A DNA stretch of 15,140 nucleotides from Lachnospiraceae bacterium UBA1201 (lineage in GTDB: Bacteria; Bacillota; Clostridia; Lachnospirales; Lachnospiraceae): the NCBI GenBank assembly GCA_002309675.1, contig DBXX01000094.1, positions 1-15,140 of the forward strand. Direction: 5' to 3'. The notes below the pieces were generated by a model. That model was not told the DNA's origin and searched no databases. It saw only the letters and a list, made by a program, of their open reading frames with translations. Each line of letters begins with the position of its first letter. The stretch's first letter is position 1. Made by a program: the position numbers and the translations under genes. This document shows, piece after piece, positions 13,489 to 15,140 of this stretch.

Positions 13489-15027
13489 ATGAGAAAATCG
13501 AAAAAGCTAATGGCGATCGCTTGCGGCCTGACATTGACCCTGACATCCGTGTTCGGGTGCTCGAATAAGAGCAACCCTGCTCCGACCGAAGGTTCGTCTG
13601 CCGAGATGAATGATATGTTATCCTCGACGGATGCTCCCAAAATCGAAGAGCAGAGTAAGAGGGATGATAGTTCGAACCGGGATGAAACGGTCGTGTCTAC
13701 GAAGGGGAATACAGAAGAAGCGACCTCGTATTATGCCGAGAGTAAACCACAAGGTGCCTCCGGCTCGGCGGGCAATGAAACGAAGGAGCCCATCGAATAT
13801 GTGGATATCGATACCAACGGATCGCTCGCGGGTTTCCTGAATATGATGGAAGGTGTAGATGCAGTCCGGATGACGATGGATCTGAACATGAACATCAGCA
13901 ATGCATATCCCGGCGAGTTCAGCCTGGGAGGAACGGGCGGAACGGTGAAGATCCGCTCGGTAGACCAGTGGGATATCGATAAGATGATCATGGACGGCAC
14001 GGTGTTTTTCGAGTTGAACACCGACACGATGAAGTTTTCCGATGAGTTGCTTTCGTTTGCAATAGATAAAGATGAAATACAGATGTCAACGACGCTTCCG
14101 GACCTGCTGGCAGGACTTCTCGGCGGAACGGATCAGATCGATATGATGTTGAAACAGTTCGGCGGCGAGATCACGTTTGAAGATATAAAGGGAGTTTCCG
14201 CCTTTTCGGTTCCGGTGGGTACCGGCATTCTGAACCCGTTGAAAGTCGATGAATTGGGTCGTCGTTTCGTGTTGGATTATATGACCCGCATTCTGGAAGA
14301 GGTGGATGCGCGGAGCATCACGGGGAGCGGAAACGATATCACGATCGAGATGAATGGAGCATTTGTGGCTTCGATCATGCGTTCGGTCGTGAAGAATACA
14401 AAGGATTCCGATTATGCATACTTATTCAAGTATCTGCAGGAGAACGGAGCCCCTTCCTACAATGAAGCGGAGTTATATGAGGCTGCCGGCCGCCTCGCGA
14501 AGCAGATCAATAAGGGATGTATGGAAGCCGGACGCGGCCTGAATCTGACCGCTGACGATTTGGTTGCTACATTTCACCGATACTATATCGAGTTCACGGA
14601 CGACGCGGGCGCGCAGTTGTTTACCAGCGAGGAAGAGATGGAAAGATCGATCCGAGCTATTTTCGGGGCGACCGATTACAGATTTGCCACGAAGGAAGAA
14701 TACGAAACGGCCGTTGAGGAATGTGAAGCAGACCTGCGGGAGATCTTTAAGGATGGTTTTCCGAAGATCCGCATACGGTATGACGATAAGGCGAAAACCG
14801 CTGATATCTCGGCGGATTTCACCCTGACGGATCCGGCGACCGGAGAAAAGATCGCGTTGAACTTCGCGCTTCACATGGAGAAGGCAGTCGTATCGATCCA
14901 GAAGATTCCGGACACAGTTGAGTTTTCCGAAGTGGTGCGTGTAGGCTATAAGCTGTTCAGTACATTTGAAGCATTGCTCGGCCCGATCCTTTCGATGTCG
15001 GATGTAGATATCTCATTTATGGATTAA
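13489..15027 (+). CDS. putative lipoprotein, paralog of lipoprotein 1 (lipoprotein 2)
   Basis: This 512-residue protein has a type II signal peptide with basic MRKSKK, a hydrophobic core and the lipobox VFGC (Cys24), so it should be lipid-anchored outside the membrane. A polar linker (about 25-100) is rich in Ser, Glu, Thr and Asn but lacks the repeats of lipoprotein 1. The domain from about 105 onward aligns with lipoprotein 1: FAIDKDEIQMS with FAVDKDHSAFS, the FGGEITFEDIK with the FGVPLTTADIK region, ILEEVDARSITGSGNDITI with ILSGLDERSVKGSGNKVEI, FVASIMRSVVKNT with LLASLARSVILNT, and YETAVEECEADLREIF with YQEAIDTVNESLEEIF. The helical middle differs: the Lys/Glu-rich coiled coil of lipoprotein 1 is replaced by an aromatic-richer segment. 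Function unknown. Codon use is more like the rest of the window, with many TCG codons, so it may be expressed at a lower level. Confidence 0.87.
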   Translation: MRKSKKLMAIACGLTLTLTSVFGCSNKSNPAPTEGSSAEMNDMLSSTDAPKIEEQSKRDDSSNRDETVVSTKGNTEEATSYYAESKPQGASGSAGNETKEPIEYVDIDTNGSLAGFLNMMEGVDAVRMTMDLNMNISNAYPGEFSLGGTGGTVKIRSVDQWDIDKMIMDGTVFFELNTDTMKFSDELLSFAIDKDEIQMSTTLPDLLAGLLGGTDQIDMMLKQFGGEITFEDIKGVSAFSVPVGTGILNPLKVDELGRRFVLDYMTRILEEVDARSITGSGNDITIEMNGAFVASIMRSVVKNTKDSDYAYLFKYLQENGAPSYNEAELYEAAGRLAKQINKGCMEAGRGLNLTADDLVATFHRYYIEFTDDAGAQLFTSEEEMERSIRAIFGATDYRFATKEEYETAVEECEADLREIFKDGFPKIRIRYDDKAKTADISADFTLTDPATGEKIALNFALHMEKAVVSIQKIPDTVEFSEVVRVGYKLFSTFEALLGPILSMSDVDISFMD

Positions 15028-15045
15028 ATCGAGAATAGAGTTGAT

Positions 15046-15077
15046 AAACCGGGGTGCCGATCGGTGCTCCGGTTTTT
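15046..15077 (+). terminator. Rho-independent terminator after lipoprotein 2
   Basis: AAACCGG (15046-15052) pairs with CCGGTTT (15069-15075), and the inner bases continue the stem through G-U pairs to CCGA/TCGG; a T run follows to 15077. The remaining bases to 15140 contain no gene or signal that I can support. Confidence 0.88.
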
Positions 15078-15140
15078 CTATGGGCGATTTTGTGAGCTTG
15101 TCAGCGTAGTGGTAGGAGATGAGAAGATCTGGCGGCCACC

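Noticed and set aside
15078..15140. Start of a further gene near the right edge
   Set aside because: An ATG near 15119 lies directly against AGGAG with no proper spacing, and too few codons remain to judge.

Overview
The window reads as chromosomal DNA of an anaerobic Clostridia bacterium, most likely Lachnospiraceae or a close relative. This is inferred from the gene families present: a PurF-like protein starting MGGFFG, a CpXC protein, a DUF4358/MBOAT/DHHW/SGNH O-acylation cluster, a type II NADP-isocitrate dehydrogenase, and lipoproteins with Thr/Glu-rich linkers. Shine-Dalgarno sites are strong, sigma-A promoters are near consensus with 17-nt spacers, and terminators are hairpins followed by T runs. 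All supported genes are on the + strand. I see no tRNA, rRNA, CRISPR array, insertion sequence or phage gene.

Left part (1-4017): the 3' part of a von Willebrand factor A protein, cut by the window edge and closed by a strong terminator; an aldo/keto reductase; then a small cluster of a CpXC zinc-ribbon-type protein, a 132-residue two-helix membrane protein, a 35-codon relic of a second CpXC gene, and a second 132-residue paralog of the membrane protein with its own promoter. The order CpXC - membrane protein - CpXC relic - membrane protein shows that a two-gene unit was once duplicated in tandem and the second CpXC gene was then mostly deleted.

Middle part (4018-9968): a consensus promoter whose -10 box lies in the centre of an 11-bp perfect inverted repeat drives a PurF-like phosphoribosyltransferase. 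This protein has lost the N-terminal cysteine and the other glutaminase motifs, but keeps the PRPP loop and four cysteines matching the iron-sulfur ligands of Bacillus-type PurF. After an 82-nt gap comes a compact set of DUF4358 protein, MBOAT O-acyltransferase, DHHW (AlgX/AlgJ-like) protein and anchored SGNH hydrolase. The likely job of this set is to carry acyl, probably acetyl, groups across the membrane and put them on (or remove them from) a cell-surface glycan.

Right part (9969-15140): isocitrate dehydrogenase with its own promoter and terminator, then two paralogous lipoproteins of unknown function (548 and 512 residues). Each lipoprotein gene is a single transcription unit with a near-consensus promoter, a long leader that can fold, and a strong terminator. 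The first carries three 30-bp in-frame repeats in its linker. The last 63 bases hold no gene that I can support.

No clear defence system or mobile system is present. The points most worth a second look are the glutaminase-dead PurF-like protein with its operator-like dyad, the duplicated CpXC/membrane-protein unit, and the structured leaders of the paired lipoproteins.
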